NCBI RefSeq assembly: GCF_005281835.1
Contig: NZ_RZIS01000001.1
Span: 474,341-538,340, forward strand
Length of the DNA stretch: 64,000 nucleotides
Direction: 5' to 3'
Origin: Vibrio profundi
Lineage (GTDB): Bacteria > Pseudomonadota > Gammaproteobacteria > Enterobacterales > Vibrionaceae
The translations under genes and the position numbers were made by a program. A model generated the notes under the pieces. It worked only from the letters and a program-made list of their open reading frames with translations. It did not search any database and was not told where the DNA came from. Of this stretch, positions 27,334 through 36,885 are shown piece after piece; within the stretch, counting starts at the first letter, position 1; every line of letters begins with the position of its first letter.

Positions 27334-28695
27334 ATGGCAATGTTATTTCTATTTTTAATGGTGATTGCTTTTATGTTGGTCGGTGTACCAATTGCAATTT
27401 CCTTAGGTTTATCGAGCATCATTTTCTTGCTGATGCATTCAGATGCGTCTTTAGCGTCGGTTGCTCAAACGCTCTTTAATGCGTTTGCTGGTCACTACAC
27501 GTTACTGGCGATCCCGTTCTTTATTTTGGCGTCTAGCTTTATGTCTACCGGCGGTGTCGCAAAGCGTATTATCCGTTTTGCTATCGCAATGGTGGGCTGG
27601 TTCCGTGGCGGGCTAGCGATGGCATCGGTTGTCGCTTGTATGATGTTTGCTGCGCTGTCAGGTTCTTCACCGGCTACCGTAGTGGCGATCGGTAGTATCG
27701 TTATCGCAGGTATGATCAAAAACGGTTACTCAAAGGAATTTGCGGCAGGGGTTATCTGTAATGCGGGTACTCTGGGTATCTTGATTCCGCCGTCTATCGT
27801 AATGGTGGTATACGCAGCAGCGACAGATGTGTCGGTAGGGCGTATGTTCCTAGGCGGTGTTATTCCTGGGTTGTTAGCTGGTGTGATGTTGATGATTGCT
27901 ATCTACATCGCTGCGCGCATTAAGAAAATTCCAGCTCAGCCGTTTGTTGGTTGGGGTGAAATGTTTGCCGCAGCAAAAGACGCAAGCTGGGGCCTGCTGC
28001 TGATTGTCATCATTCTAGGTGGTATTTACGGTGGTATCTTTACTCCAACCGAAGCGGCGGCTGTTGCAGCGGTGTATGCCTTCTTTATCGCTAACTTTAT
28101 ATACAAAGATATGGGGCCTTTTGCGGACAAAGAAAACAAGAAGCCTGTATTGGTCAAAATGATGCAAACCTTTGTTCATAAAGATACCAAAGATACGCTT
28201 TATGATGCGGGTAAGCTGACCATCATGCTGTTGTTTATCATTGCTAATGCATTGATTCTAAAACACGTTCTAACAGAAGAACGCATTCCTCAGATGATCA
28301 CTGAATCTATGCTTTCGGCTGGCCTTGGGCCAATTACCTTCTTAATTGTGGTTAATGTTCTGCTATTGATTGGCGGTCAGTTCATGGAGCCGTCTGGCTT
28401 ATTGATCATCGTTGCTCCATTAGTATTCCCAATTGCGATTGCGCTAGGTATCGACCCTATTCACCTTGGTATCATGATGGTAGTAAATATGGAGATAGGG
28501 ATGATCACACCACCAGTCGGGCTCAATCTCTTTGTGACCGCTGGGGTAGCGAAAATGTCGATGATGAATGTGGTTAAAGCAGCGCTACCATGGGTAGGTG
28601 TAATGTTCTTGTTCTTATTGATTGTGACATACGTACCATGGGTTTCTACTTGGTTACCGACGACCTTAATGGGGCCAGAGATTATTACTAAGTAG
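27334..28695 (+). CDS. dctM: TRAP transporter large permease DctM
   Basis: Transport subunit that uses the sodium gradient to import C4-dicarboxylates. 453 residues, about 12 spans. Family motifs visible are GVPIAISLGLSS, MMFAALSGSSPATVVAIGS and GTLGILIPPSIVMVVYA in the first half and EIGMITPPVGLNLFV near the C-terminus. It ends the dctPQM operon; the hairpin beyond it has its U run on the other strand, so plus-strand termination may be inefficient. Confidence 0.95.
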   Translation: MAMLFLFLMVIAFMLVGVPIAISLGLSSIIFLLMHSDASLASVAQTLFNAFAGHYTLLAIPFFILASSFMSTGGVAKRIIRFAIAMVGWFRGGLAMASVVACMMFAALSGSSPATVVAIGSIVIAGMIKNGYSKEFAAGVICNAGTLGILIPPSIVMVVYAAATDVSVGRMFLGGVIPGLLAGVMLMIAIYIAARIKKIPAQPFVGWGEMFAAAKDASWGLLLIVIILGGIYGGIFTPTEAAAVAAVYAFFIANFIYKDMGPFADKENKKPVLVKMMQTFVHKDTKDTLYDAGKLTIMLLFIIANALILKHVLTEERIPQMITESMLSAGLGPITFLIVVNVLLLIGGQFMEPSGLLIIVAPLVFPIAIALGIDPIHLGIMMVVNMEIGMITPPVGLNLFVTAGVAKMSMMNVVKAALPWVGVMFLFLLIVTYVPWVSTWLPTTLMGPEIITK

Positions 28696-28728
28696 TAGAA
28701 AATCGCATTCTGCATAGAACATAAAAAA

Positions 28729-28757
28729 GCCCCAGCAAACGCAATGTTTGTTGGGGC
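28729..28757 (-). terminator. Terminator for the small periplasmic protein gene, possibly bidirectional
   Basis: GCCCCAGCAAAC pairs with GTTTGTTGGGGC. On the minus strand it is followed by TTTTTT; on the plus strand by AAAAAGG. Confidence 0.75.
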
Positions 28758-28780
28758 AAAAAGGCAGAAAGTTGTAACGT

Positions 28781-29113
28781 TTAAATTCCATATTTGGCTT
28801 TGATTGGATCGCATACTTTTGCGTATCGTTGTTGAGCTGCTAGTTCACCTTTAAACTCTACCATTGCTTCTGAATAGCCCATTGCCACTCCAAATTCTTC
28901 CATGATTTTAGGATCTTCCATTATCGTGCTTTTACTATCTTTGCTTAGCTCTACCATATAAGAGGCAAAATCAGATTGGGCGTCTATCCCAGCACTCCAA
29001 CCTAAGCAGTGCGCCACATCTTGCTTGGCAAATTTATCAAACCCTTCAGCCGCATTAACGCTGGCACAGGCGAATGTGGCTAATGTCGCTATAGTAAACA
29101 GTGTCTTTTTCAT
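28781..29113 (-). CDS. Small secreted protein, unknown function
   Basis: About 110 residues. A signal peptide MKKTLFTIATLATFACASVNA is visible (hydrophobic core then A-x-A cleavage). The mature protein is acidic and helical with two Cys, one in DVAHCLGWSAG and one in YAKVCDPIKAKYG, perhaps a disulfide or a heme- or metal-related pair; no CxxCH is present. The start is ATG 29113, six bases after GAGGAT; ten residues of open frame upstream are unlikely to be translated. I do not recognise the family. Confidence 0.7.
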   Translation of the reverse strand: MKKTLFTIATLATFACASVNAAEGFDKFAKQDVAHCLGWSAGIDAQSDFASYMVELSKDSKSTIMEDPKIMEEFGVAMGYSEAMVEFKGELAAQQRYAKVCDPIKAKYGI

Positions 29114-29291
29114 TGGCGTATCCTCAGTGGCTTGTTTGGTCAATGAAACAACATTAAGCCGTGCGGCGTGAATGAAATGTGGAAGGTATTTGAAGGGCTA
29201 GAAAGGTTTTGTTTGGAAACAGATTCGCTGTGGGAAAGTCAGTTTGTTCTATAGTTAGCAGTAGAAAGAGTGGGTGATTGGAGAGCAGAAC

Positions 29292-29525
29292 ATGGAAATG
29301 CATCAACATTCGATTCCGGAGCTATTCAAGCAACTTGGGCTTGGTAGTTCGAAGGGAGAAATAGAAGACTTTGTTAAGCAACATAATGGGATGGCTGCAG
29401 GTCAAGCGATTCACGAGGCTGAGTTTTGGTCCCCGGCTCAATCTGCTTTTCTCAAGCAAGCTATTGATGAAGACGCTGATTGGGCTGAAATTGTCGATCA
29501 ATTGGACGCCATGCTTCACCACTAG
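29292..29525 (+). CDS. DUF2789 family protein
   Basis: Small cytoplasmic protein of 77 residues starting MEMHQHSIPELFKQLGLGSS, a pattern I associate with DUF2789. It continues IEDFVKQHNGM and FWSPAQSAFLKQAIDEDADWAEIVDQLDAML. GGAGAG six bases before ATG 29292 sets the start; the upstream GTG lies before that site. Function is unknown. It lies between dctM and dctD but on the plus strand with its own start, so no link to dicarboxylate transport is implied. Confidence 0.75.
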   Translation: MEMHQHSIPELFKQLGLGSSKGEIEDFVKQHNGMAAGQAIHEAEFWSPAQSAFLKQAIDEDADWAEIVDQLDAMLHH

Positions 29526-29584
29526 ATTATTCTAGCGGTGAAAGTGGCGTATTTAGTTTGAATGGATACAGAGTAAAGCACGGT

Positions 29585-30934
29585 TTAGTCAGCTTTATAG
29601 TTGCCTTTGTCTAAACCGTAGCGCTGCATTTTGTCATACAGCGTTTTACGTGCGACTTGAAGTTTATCCATGGTGTTTTTGATACTTCCATTACACTCCA
29701 CAAGCGCTTGCTCAACAGTGCTTTTCTCAAATTCCGCGACCTGTTCTGACAATGATAACCCTTCCTGCAATATCGGTGAGTCGTCGGAAAGTTGAGCGAG
29801 CTTTCCGAGTAAGACGAATCGCTCTGCAGTATTTCGCAGTTCACGAACGTTCCCGGGCCAATCATGGCTTAGTAAAGCGTGCAGTTCGTGGGTGGGTAAC
29901 GCTGTTGCTGCCTTGCCATAACGCGCCGCGGCAACCAGCAAAAAGTGGTGGAATAGAGCCGGTATGTCCTCTTTTCGGCTACGTAATGGTGGAAGATCTA
30001 AAGTCACCACGTTGAGTCGGTAATATAAATCCTGCCTGAATATGCCCTCAGCCGCCGCTTTTTTTAAGTCGACCTTGGTGGCAGCGATCACTCGAATATC
30101 TAATGGGAGAAGCTGATTAGATCCCACTCGTTCAATGACTCTTTCTTGCAATACTCTCAGGAGTTTGATCTGGGCTTGCATAGGCATTGATTCAATTTCA
30201 TCTAAAAATAGCGTCCCGCCTTGGGCGTATTCAAATTTACCAATACGATTACTTTCTGCTCCTGTAAATGCGCCTTTTTCATGGCCGTAGAGTTCACTTT
30301 CGATTAGGTTTTCTGGGACTGCGCCGCAATTGACCGCGACAAAGTTCTGTTCACGTCGGCCACTTTGCTCATGCAAAGAGCGAGCGATCAGCTCTTTACC
30401 TGTCCCCGTTTCGCCGAACAGTAAAATATCGGCTGATGTGTCCGCTATGTGAGAGATTGTTTCGCGTAGCTCTTGGATACAAGGTGTATCTCCAATAATC
30501 CGCGGGCCAAGAGTTTGGCTGGCTTTTAAAGTTCGCTTGAGTTTCTGGTTTTCCAGAGTTAATTGATACTTTTCAGCCGCTCTTTTAGTCGTTTCAATCA
30601 ATCTTTCCGGCGCAAAGGGCTTTTCGATGAAGTCGTATGCTCCATCGTGCATGGCGCTCACCGCCATTGAAATATCGCCGTGGCCAGTGATCATGATGAC
30701 TGGAATGTCAGGGAATTTATGTTTAATTGTGCAGAGCAAGTTCTGCCCAGAGAGCCCAGGTAAACAAATATCAGTGATGATGGCGTGTGGCAGGTCATCT
30801 TCTTTTAGTGCCAGTAAGGCATCTTCAGCATTTGAGAAAAAACGAGCATCTATTTCTGCGAGTTCAAAACTTTGCTCGATTGCCAAGCTCAAGTCCGTTT
30901 CATCGTCTATGAAGAAAACATGGCTCATAAACAT
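29585..30934 (-). CDS. dctD: C4-dicarboxylate sigma-54 response regulator DctD
   Basis: NtrC-type activator of 449 residues. The receiver domain has D55 (IITDICLPG). The AAA+ domain has Walker A GETGTGKE at 174-181, the sigma-54 contact loop GAFTGA at 221-226 and Walker B TLFLDEIE at 241-248. A Fis-type helix-turn-helix ends the protein ([23 protein letters not shown]). It is the second gene of dctBD, three bases after dctB. It should activate dctPQM from the sigma-54 promoter at 25430. MFMSH or MSH two codons later may be the start. Confidence 0.94.
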   Translation of the reverse strand: MFMSHVFFIDDETDLSLAIEQSFELAEIDARFFSNAEDALLALKEDDLPHAIITDICLPGLSGQNLLCTIKHKFPDIPVIMITGHGDISMAVSAMHDGAYDFIEKPFAPERLIETTKRAAEKYQLTLENQKLKRTLKASQTLGPRIIGDTPCIQELRETISHIADTSADILLFGETGTGKELIARSLHEQSGRREQNFVAVNCGAVPENLIESELYGHEKGAFTGAESNRIGKFEYAQGGTLFLDEIESMPMQAQIKLLRVLQERVIERVGSNQLLPLDIRVIAATKVDLKKAAAEGIFRQDLYYRLNVVTLDLPPLRSRKEDIPALFHHFLLVAAARYGKAATALPTHELHALLSHDWPGNVRELRNTAERFVLLGKLAQLSDDSPILQEGLSLSEQVAEFEKSTVEQALVECNGSIKNTMDKLQVARKTLYDKMQRYGLDKGNYKAD

Positions 30935-30937
30935 TCC

Positions 30938-32758
30938 TTAATCGTGTTTGGTATCGTCTTTAGAGTTATTGTTATTGATGACAGGCAGAGTAACGCTAAA
31001 ACGCGCCCCTCCCAGAGGACTCAGTTGTGTTGAGAGTTCTCCATTCATACTGCTCATTATTTGAGATGAAATTGATAGCCCCAAACCCAATCCATCTTTT
31101 TTTGTCGTGTAAAAGGGCGCGAATAAATCTTGGGCGTCGCTAGGCGAAATGCCATCTCCATTGTCGTCGATGTGTATCGATACATGCTGATTAGATAGCT
31201 CAACGGTTAGCTCTATCGTTTTATCATTGAGTTCGTCCATTGCTTGAATAGCGTTGGTGATAAGGTTAATCAGCACTTGTTCTAACTGTATCGGGTTAAC
31301 GGACACTTCTACCTTTTCTTCAAGGTTGGTTACTTGGTAATTGACCCGATTGGTTTTGATTTGCGGTGCGATAAGTTCATTCACAGAATGCAAAATAGGC
31401 AATAGTGGCACTTGTACTAATTCAGTACTCGACGATTTCTTAGCAAAGGATTTTAGTTGCAGGCTTATTTTTGCCATTCGCTCGGTGAGTGCTGAAATTC
31501 GCGTAAAGTTTTCCTGTGCTCGGTCGTATTTTTCTTTGCTGAGGAATAACTTTCCGTTCTCAGAAAAGCTGCGAATTGCCGCCAGTGGATTGTTTAATTC
31601 ATGACTTATGCTCGCAGACATTTGCCCTAATACTGCTAACTTGGCAGCTTGAATTAAGTCGTCCTGAGTTTTGCGCAGTGTCTCTTCGGTTTTAATTCGT
31701 TGATCGATTTCTAAATGCAGTTCAGACGTACGCTCCATGACCAAAAATTCGAGCTTTTGCTTGGCTTCAGATTGTAATTGTTCGATATGTCTATGCTTTT
31801 GCCTACGGTGATGTAAAAGCTGACTAAAAAGAAAAATCACGGCGAAGACGAGCGTTAAGATCACAACGTACGAGATTAAATCCCACCATATGAGATGCTT
31901 TGGCGAAAGGACTCTGATTGTCAGCGGTAACGTATCGAGCTTTTGAGAAGACATGACGAATCCATCGCTGTCTATCGAGTTACGATGAGTAAGAACCGTT
32001 GGAGAAGTATCGAGTGCGCCGGAGAAATTTAAACTTTGAATATCAGTATCAAGATATTGCCGGCTATCGAGAATTTCCTGTTTACGCTCAGTGCTTAAAG
32101 GCAACAAGCTTTTGAACAACCAGTTGGGATTACTAGACATGAACACGACATGATCTTGGTCGCTTGCGACAAAATAACTTTGTTTTCCTTGCCAGTTCTT
32201 TTCTATCGAAGACAAATCCATTTTGACCACGACTACGCCGATGACTTCTGCGGCAAAGGAGATTGGATAAGAGTAATAATAACCGCGCTGACCAGAGGTA
32301 GAACCGAGAGCGAAATATTGGCTTTCAGACCCGATAATCGCTTCCTGAAAGTAAGGGCGGAAAGCGAAGTTTCGGCCCACAAATGAGCGTTCTTTTTTCC
32401 AGTTACTAGCTGCGATAGTGGTTCCGTATTGATCAATGAGGTAAGTGTCCGCCGCTTGAATAACGGAATTCACATGCTGCAAATAACGGTTTGTGATCTC
32501 AATTTGGGCGCTGTTATTGGCAAATTTTAATGCGTTGATCAGTTCTTTGTCTTGCGAGAGCAGTTCAGGGATATGGGCAAATTTATCCAACTGATTGACG
32601 ATATGGCCTGAAAATCGGTCTAGCTGTGAGGATTGCTGTCTAGTCAGAGAGTTGAAGCTGTATTCCCACACCCATTTACCACCGCTGACTAATAAAATAA
32701 GGTAGCTGATGAGATAAACGAAAGACAAACGTTTGATTGAAGACATCCTAAATTCCAT
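30938..32758 (-). CDS. dctB: C4-dicarboxylate sensor kinase DctB
   Basis: Inner-membrane histidine kinase of 606 residues. TM1 is at about 10-27, followed by a large periplasmic double-PAS (dCache-like) region at about 40-285 with FRPYFQEA and GQRGYYYSYPI, residues typical of the DctB dicarboxylate pocket. TM2 is at about 293-313, then a coiled coil. The H-box is SISHELNNPLAAIRSF with H386, and the ATPase end is GLGLGLSISSQIM, preceded by DNGDGI. The start at 32758 or at ATG 32746 cannot be decided; neither has a strong ribosome site. Confidence 0.94.
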   Translation of the reverse strand: MEFRMSSIKRLSFVYLISYLILLVSGGKWVWEYSFNSLTRQQSSQLDRFSGHIVNQLDKFAHIPELLSQDKELINALKFANNSAQIEITNRYLQHVNSVIQAADTYLIDQYGTTIAASNWKKERSFVGRNFAFRPYFQEAIIGSESQYFALGSTSGQRGYYYSYPISFAAEVIGVVVVKMDLSSIEKNWQGKQSYFVASDQDHVVFMSSNPNWLFKSLLPLSTERKQEILDSRQYLDTDIQSLNFSGALDTSPTVLTHRNSIDSDGFVMSSQKLDTLPLTIRVLSPKHLIWWDLISYVVILTLVFAVIFLFSQLLHHRRQKHRHIEQLQSEAKQKLEFLVMERTSELHLEIDQRIKTEETLRKTQDDLIQAAKLAVLGQMSASISHELNNPLAAIRSFSENGKLFLSKEKYDRAQENFTRISALTERMAKISLQLKSFAKKSSSTELVQVPLLPILHSVNELIAPQIKTNRVNYQVTNLEEKVEVSVNPIQLEQVLINLITNAIQAMDELNDKTIELTVELSNQHVSIHIDDNGDGISPSDAQDLFAPFYTTKKDGLGLGLSISSQIMSSMNGELSTQLSPLGGARFSVTLPVINNNNSKDDTKHD

Positions 32759-33368
32759 GTCGGATCTTGAGCATACTAAAGCGCAATCTTATTGATTATG
32801 TATAGGTTGAAAATCAAGCGTTACGCTAATCAATAGGTTAAGTGTTTGTCATATCAATTGTTGAAAAAATTATCGACAATGAGGACTAAAACAAGAGCAA
32901 GATCTCTTTTTCGGCCATTTCGCAAAAAAAGCCCTCGATTCCCTTGAAAAAGCCGCTATTGTCCCCATTTCTGATGTGCTAAGCGATGATTTGATTGTTT
33001 TTGTATCACTTAGCTAAAGAATTTAGAGCATTCATCATCAAGCAGAGGTGAACGGCTCGACAGAGATTAAACAGATCGCTAGAATGTCGCGTCTAAAATT
33101 TCTGTCCTGAGGCTAATCGGAGATACCTTTCTTGTTGCATACAACAAGCATGGCCTTAAAAAGGCTAAGAAAGAAGATATCGCTGATTAGTCTGGTGTTT
33201 GGTTGAACTGATCATTCAAACATCAATGCTCAATTTTAAATTAAGTGTTCGGATAGAGCACTACACAAGGATGCAGCTAACAACGTCAGGTAATGTTTAT
33301 TCTTTAAACAAACTCTACGTTACGGCTCATATGCTCAGATTCACTGAGCCAGTTTTGAGGTTTATATA
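32759..33368. other. 610-bp region upstream of tig
   Basis: No gene is supported. It contains a sigma-32-type promoter (32943-32970), a hairpin CTTGTTG/CAACAAG (33131-33148), and a hairpin GCTCAG/CTGAGC just before tig (about 33332-33348). Two short open stretches near 33020-33090 and 33100-33190 in different frames look faintly protein-like but have no start signals. The transcript from the sigma-32 promoter would carry a leader of about 390 bases. Confidence 0.55.
32943..32970 (+). promoter_or_regulatory. Sigma-32 (heat-shock) promoter upstream of tig
   Basis: CTTGAAA at 32943-32949, 13 bases, then CCCCATTT at 32963-32970. Both halves match the RpoH consensus (CTTGAAA, CCCCATnT) exactly. 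Confidence 0.75.
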
Positions 33369-34670
33369 ATGCAAGTTACTGTTGAAACGCTAGAAGGCCT
33401 AGAGCGCCGTCTTAATATTACTGTTCCTGCTGCTAACATCGAAGATGCAGTTACAGCTGAACTACGCAACATCGCGAAAAACCGTCGTTTCGATGGTTTC
33501 CGTAAAGGCAAAGTGCCAATGAAGATGGTTGCTAAAATGTACGGCAAAGCAGTACGTCAAGATGTTATGGGTGAGGTTATGCAACGTCACTTCATCGAAG
33601 CGATCGTTAAAGAAAAAATCAACCCAGCTGGCGCACCAACTTTCGCACCAGTAGAAACTGAAGAAGGCAAAGATCTAGTATTCAATGCATCTTTCGAAGT
33701 TTACCCAGAAGTTGAACTGAAAGGTCTAGAAAACATCACTGTTGAGAAACCAGCAGTTGAAGTTAAAGAAGAAGACGTTGCTGAAATGATCGAAACTCTA
33801 CGTAAGCAACAAGCTACGTGGACTGAAGTAGACGCAGCAGCTGAAGAAGGTTCTCGCGCAACTATCGATTTCGTTGGTTCTATCGACGGTGAAGAGTTCG
33901 AAGGCGGTAAAGCTGAGAACTTCCCACTAGAAATGGGTGCTGGTCGCATGATTCCTGGTTTTGAAGACGGTATCGTTGGTAAAACAGCAGGTATGGAATT
34001 CGAAATCGACGTAAACTTCCCAGAAGATTACCACGCTGAGAACCTAAAAGGTAAAGCAGCTAAGTTTGCAATCAAAGTAAACAAAGTTGAAGCTCGTGAG
34101 CTACCTGAACTAAACGAAGAATTCGTTGCTAAGTTCGGCGCAACTGACGGCGTTGAAGGTCTTAAAGCTGAAGTTCGTAAGAACATGGAACGTGAGCTTA
34201 AGCAAGCTGTTAAGAACCGCATCAAAGAGCAAGCTCTTGACGGTCTAGTTAACGAAAACGACATCGACGTACCAGCTGCACTTATCGATCAAGAGATCGG
34301 TGTACTACGTCAGCAAGCTGCTCAACGTTTCGGTGGCAACACTGAAGCTGCTGATCAACTTCCACGTGAGCTGTTCGAAGAGCAAGCTAAGCGTCGCGTA
34401 GTTGTTGGCCTACTACTTGGTGAAGTAATCAAGTCTGAAGAGCTAACTGCAGATGACGAGAAAGTTAAAGCTATCATCGCTGAGATGGCAACTGCATACG
34501 AAGATCCAACAGAAGTTATTGCTTACTACGAGCAAAACGAGCAAATGATGAACAACATGCGCAACGTTGCTCTAGAAGAGCAAGCTATTGATGCAATCAT
34601 TGCTAAAGCACAGGTTTCTGATAAAGAAGTTAGCTTCAACGAGCTAATGAATCAGCAACAACCTGCTTAA
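33369..34670 (+). CDS. tig: Trigger factor (ribosome-associated chaperone and prolyl isomerase)
   Basis: 433-residue chaperone that binds nascent chains at the ribosome exit. The ribosome-binding signature [16 protein letters not shown] at about residues 36-51 is intact (family pattern GFRxGKxP). The FKBP-type domain follows at about 150-240 ([20 protein letters not shown], seen as [11 protein letters not shown]) and a helical C-terminal arm domain. Standard length and the normal neighbour of clpP. Codon use is strongly biased, as for a highly expressed gene. Confidence 0.97.
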   Translation: MQVTVETLEGLERRLNITVPAANIEDAVTAELRNIAKNRRFDGFRKGKVPMKMVAKMYGKAVRQDVMGEVMQRHFIEAIVKEKINPAGAPTFAPVETEEGKDLVFNASFEVYPEVELKGLENITVEKPAVEVKEEDVAEMIETLRKQQATWTEVDAAAEEGSRATIDFVGSIDGEEFEGGKAENFPLEMGAGRMIPGFEDGIVGKTAGMEFEIDVNFPEDYHAENLKGKAAKFAIKVNKVEARELPELNEEFVAKFGATDGVEGLKAEVRKNMERELKQAVKNRIKEQALDGLVNENDIDVPAALIDQEIGVLRQQAAQRFGGNTEAADQLPRELFEEQAKRRVVVGLLLGEVIKSEELTADDEKVKAIIAEMATAYEDPTEVIAYYEQNEQMMNNMRNVALEEQAIDAIIAKAQVSDKEVSFNELMNQQQPA

Positions 34671-34722
34671 TAAGCAATATCTTGCGTAGAAAAGTTGACT
34701 TAGCGTTAACTATTCTGCTAAC

Positions 34723-34762
34723 AATGGTCCGTATGATTTTATCATCCGGGCCATTTATTTTA
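34723..34762 (+). terminator. Terminator/attenuator between tig and clpP
   Basis: AATGGTCCG pairs with CGGGCCATT (one G-U), extended by ATGAT/ATCAT across one mismatch, then TATTTTA. Confidence 0.75.
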
Positions 34763-34775
34763 GGGACATAAGAAT

Positions 34776-35402
34776 ATGAGCTACCAAGAAAAAAACACAA
34801 TGCCATCGATTATGGACGCGCTAGTTCCAATGGTGGTTGAACAAACTTCCCGTGGTGAACGTTCTTACGATATTTATTCTCGTCTATTAAAAGAACGCGT
34901 AATTTTCCTAACAGGTCAAGTCGAAGACCACATGGCAAATCTTGTCGTGGCTCAACTACTTTTCCTAGAATCTGAAAATCCAGACAAAGATATTTTCCTA
35001 TACATCAACTCTCCAGGCGGTAGCGTAACAGCGGGTATGTCTATTTACGACACAATGCAGTTCATTAAGCCAAATGTGAGCACAGTATGTATGGGCCAAG
35101 CTTGCTCAATGGGTGCTTTCCTACTAGCTGGTGGTGCTGAAGGTAAACGTTACGTTTTACCTAACTCTCGTGTGATGATTCACCAACCACTTGGCGGTTT
35201 CCAAGGCCAGGCTTCTGATATCCAAATCCACGCTCAAGAAATCCTAACGATCAAACAAAAGTTAAACAAACTATTGGCTGAGCACACTGGTCAACCGCTA
35301 GAGGTTGTTGAGCAAGATACGGATCGTGATAACTTTATGTCTGCTGAGCAGGCAGTCGAATACGGTTTAGTTGATGCAGTTCTTAATCACCGCGGTGAAT
35401 AA
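34776..35402 (+). CDS. clpP: ATP-dependent Clp protease proteolytic subunit
   Basis: Serine protease that forms the double-heptamer chamber of ClpXP and ClpAP. The catalytic triad S111 (GQACSMGAF), H136 (MIHQPLGG) and D185 is in place with E. coli numbering. 208 residues, including a short N-terminal propeptide that is removed autocatalytically. It lies between tig and clpX, its regulatory ATPase; an internal promoter (TTGACT at 34695) is possible. Confidence 0.98.
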   Translation: MSYQEKNTMPSIMDALVPMVVEQTSRGERSYDIYSRLLKERVIFLTGQVEDHMANLVVAQLLFLESENPDKDIFLYINSPGGSVTAGMSIYDTMQFIKPNVSTVCMGQACSMGAFLLAGGAEGKRYVLPNSRVMIHQPLGGFQGQASDIQIHAQEILTIKQKLNKLLAEHTGQPLEVVEQDTDRDNFMSAEQAVEYGLVDAVLNHRGE

Positions 35403-35486
35403 TTGCAGCGAGCAATTGTTTAACGCAAACTGATTAAAATTGATATACACTCAAATCATAGTGAGTAAAGGCTAAGAGGTTAGCGA

Positions 35487-36767
35487 ATGACAGATAAAAG
35501 CAAAGAGGGTAGTAGTGGTAAACTGCTTTACTGCTCTTTCTGCGGCAAAAGCCAGCACGAAGTTCGCAAATTAATCGCAGGTCCTTCTGTTTACATTTGT
35601 GATGAATGTGTCGATCTTTGTAACGACATTATTCGTGAAGAAATCAAGGATGTTCTACCTAAGAAAGAATCGGAAGCGCTACCAACACCGCGCCAGATCC
35701 GTGAACACCTTGATGACTATGTAATTGGCCAAGATTACGCGAAAAAAGTGCTAGCCGTAGCGGTATATAACCACTATAAGCGTTTACGTAATGGTGATAC
35801 TACGAGCGATGGCGTAGAGCTAGGTAAGAGTAATATTCTACTTATCGGCCCTACAGGTAGTGGTAAAACACTACTAGCAGAAACATTGGCTCGTTTCCTC
35901 GATGTACCATTCACAATGGCAGATGCAACTACACTAACCGAAGCGGGTTATGTAGGTGAAGATGTAGAAAACATCATTCAGAAACTGCTACAGAAATGTG
36001 ATTACGACGTGGCGAAAGCTGAACGTGGTATTGTTTACATCGATGAAATTGATAAGATTTCTCGTAAAGCTGAAAACCCATCAATTACGCGTGACGTATC
36101 TGGTGAAGGTGTGCAGCAAGCTTTGCTTAAGTTAGTTGAAGGTACTGTGGCGTCTGTACCACCACAAGGTGGTCGTAAGCACCCACAACAAGAATTCCTT
36201 CAAGTTGATACGTCTAAGATTCTATTTATCTGTGGTGGCGCATTTGCTGGCTTAGATAAAGTGATTGAACAGCGCGTAGAAAAAGGTTCGGGTATTGGCT
36301 TTGGTGCGGAAGTGCGCTCTAAAGACGAAACTAAAACGATTGGTGAGCTATTCACTCAAGTAGAACCTGAAGATTTAGTGAAGTATGGTTTAATTCCAGA
36401 ATTCATTGGTCGTCTACCTGTGACAACAACGCTAACTGAGCTTGACGAAGAAGCGCTAATCCAAATTCTTTGTGAACCAAAGAACGCCCTAACTAAGCAG
36501 TACGGTGCGTTATTTGATTTAGAAGATACCGAATTAGAGTTCCGTGAAGATGCATTACGTGCAATTGCTAAGAAAGCAATGGAACGTAAAACAGGTGCTC
36601 GTGGTCTACGTTCTATTCTTGAAGGCGTGCTACTTGAAACCATGTATGAGCTTCCATCGTCAACAGACGTAAGTAAAGTGGTAATTGATGAGTCGGTAAT
36701 TAATGGTGAGTCTGAACCACTATTAATTTACAGCAACTCAGACAATCAAGCCGCTGGCGCTGAATAA
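35487..36767 (+). CDS. clpX: ClpX unfoldase of ClpXP
   Basis: AAA+ hexameric unfoldase that feeds substrates to ClpP. The zinc-binding domain has Cys16, 19, 38 and 41 (CSFCG and CDEC). Walker A GPTGSGKT is at 121-128, Walker B is VYIDEIDKI, the RKH loop is GGRKHP and the ClpP-docking loop contains GIGFGAE. AGAGG lies seven bases before the ATG. A strong terminator follows. Confidence 0.98.
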   Translation: MTDKSKEGSSGKLLYCSFCGKSQHEVRKLIAGPSVYICDECVDLCNDIIREEIKDVLPKKESEALPTPRQIREHLDDYVIGQDYAKKVLAVAVYNHYKRLRNGDTTSDGVELGKSNILLIGPTGSGKTLLAETLARFLDVPFTMADATTLTEAGYVGEDVENIIQKLLQKCDYDVAKAERGIVYIDEIDKISRKAENPSITRDVSGEGVQQALLKLVEGTVASVPPQGGRKHPQQEFLQVDTSKILFICGGAFAGLDKVIEQRVEKGSGIGFGAEVRSKDETKTIGELFTQVEPEDLVKYGLIPEFIGRLPVTTTLTELDEEALIQILCEPKNALTKQYGALFDLEDTELEFREDALRAIAKKAMERKTGARGLRSILEGVLLETMYELPSSTDVSKVVIDESVINGESEPLLIYSNSDNQAAGAE

Positions 36768-36783
36768 AACATTCTCAAAATAA

Positions 36784-36815
36784 AAAGGAGGTAAGTAATT
36801 ACCTCCTTTTTTTTA
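36784..36815 (+). terminator. Rho-independent terminator after clpX
   Basis: AAAGGAGGTAA pairs with TTACCTCCTTT around a 4-base loop, followed by eight T. Confidence 0.92.
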
Positions 36816-36822
36816 TTCTTTC

Positions 36823-36850
36823 ATTGAATCCAGTCGTTTAAGCCCCATAT
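36823..36850 (+). promoter_or_regulatory. Sigma-32-type promoter of lon
   Basis: ATTGAAT (five of seven to CTTGAAA), 13 bases, then CCCCATAT (full match to the -10). It lies 36 bases before the lon ATG, with the same spacing as the element before tig. Confidence 0.7.
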
Positions 36851-36885
36851 ACTGCTTTATAAGTTAAAGCGGAAGAGAGAAAAAT

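Noticed and set aside
33018..33190. Two short protein-like stretches in different frames upstream of tig
   Set aside because: Neither has a start codon with ribosome site, they end in stops after about 25-33 codons, and joining them needs a frameshift. I could not match them to a known family, so no pseudogene is called.
36356..36643. Long open frames antisense to clpX, tig and lon
   Set aside because: These follow from strong codon bias of highly expressed genes on the other strand; the translations are low-complexity and lack start signals.
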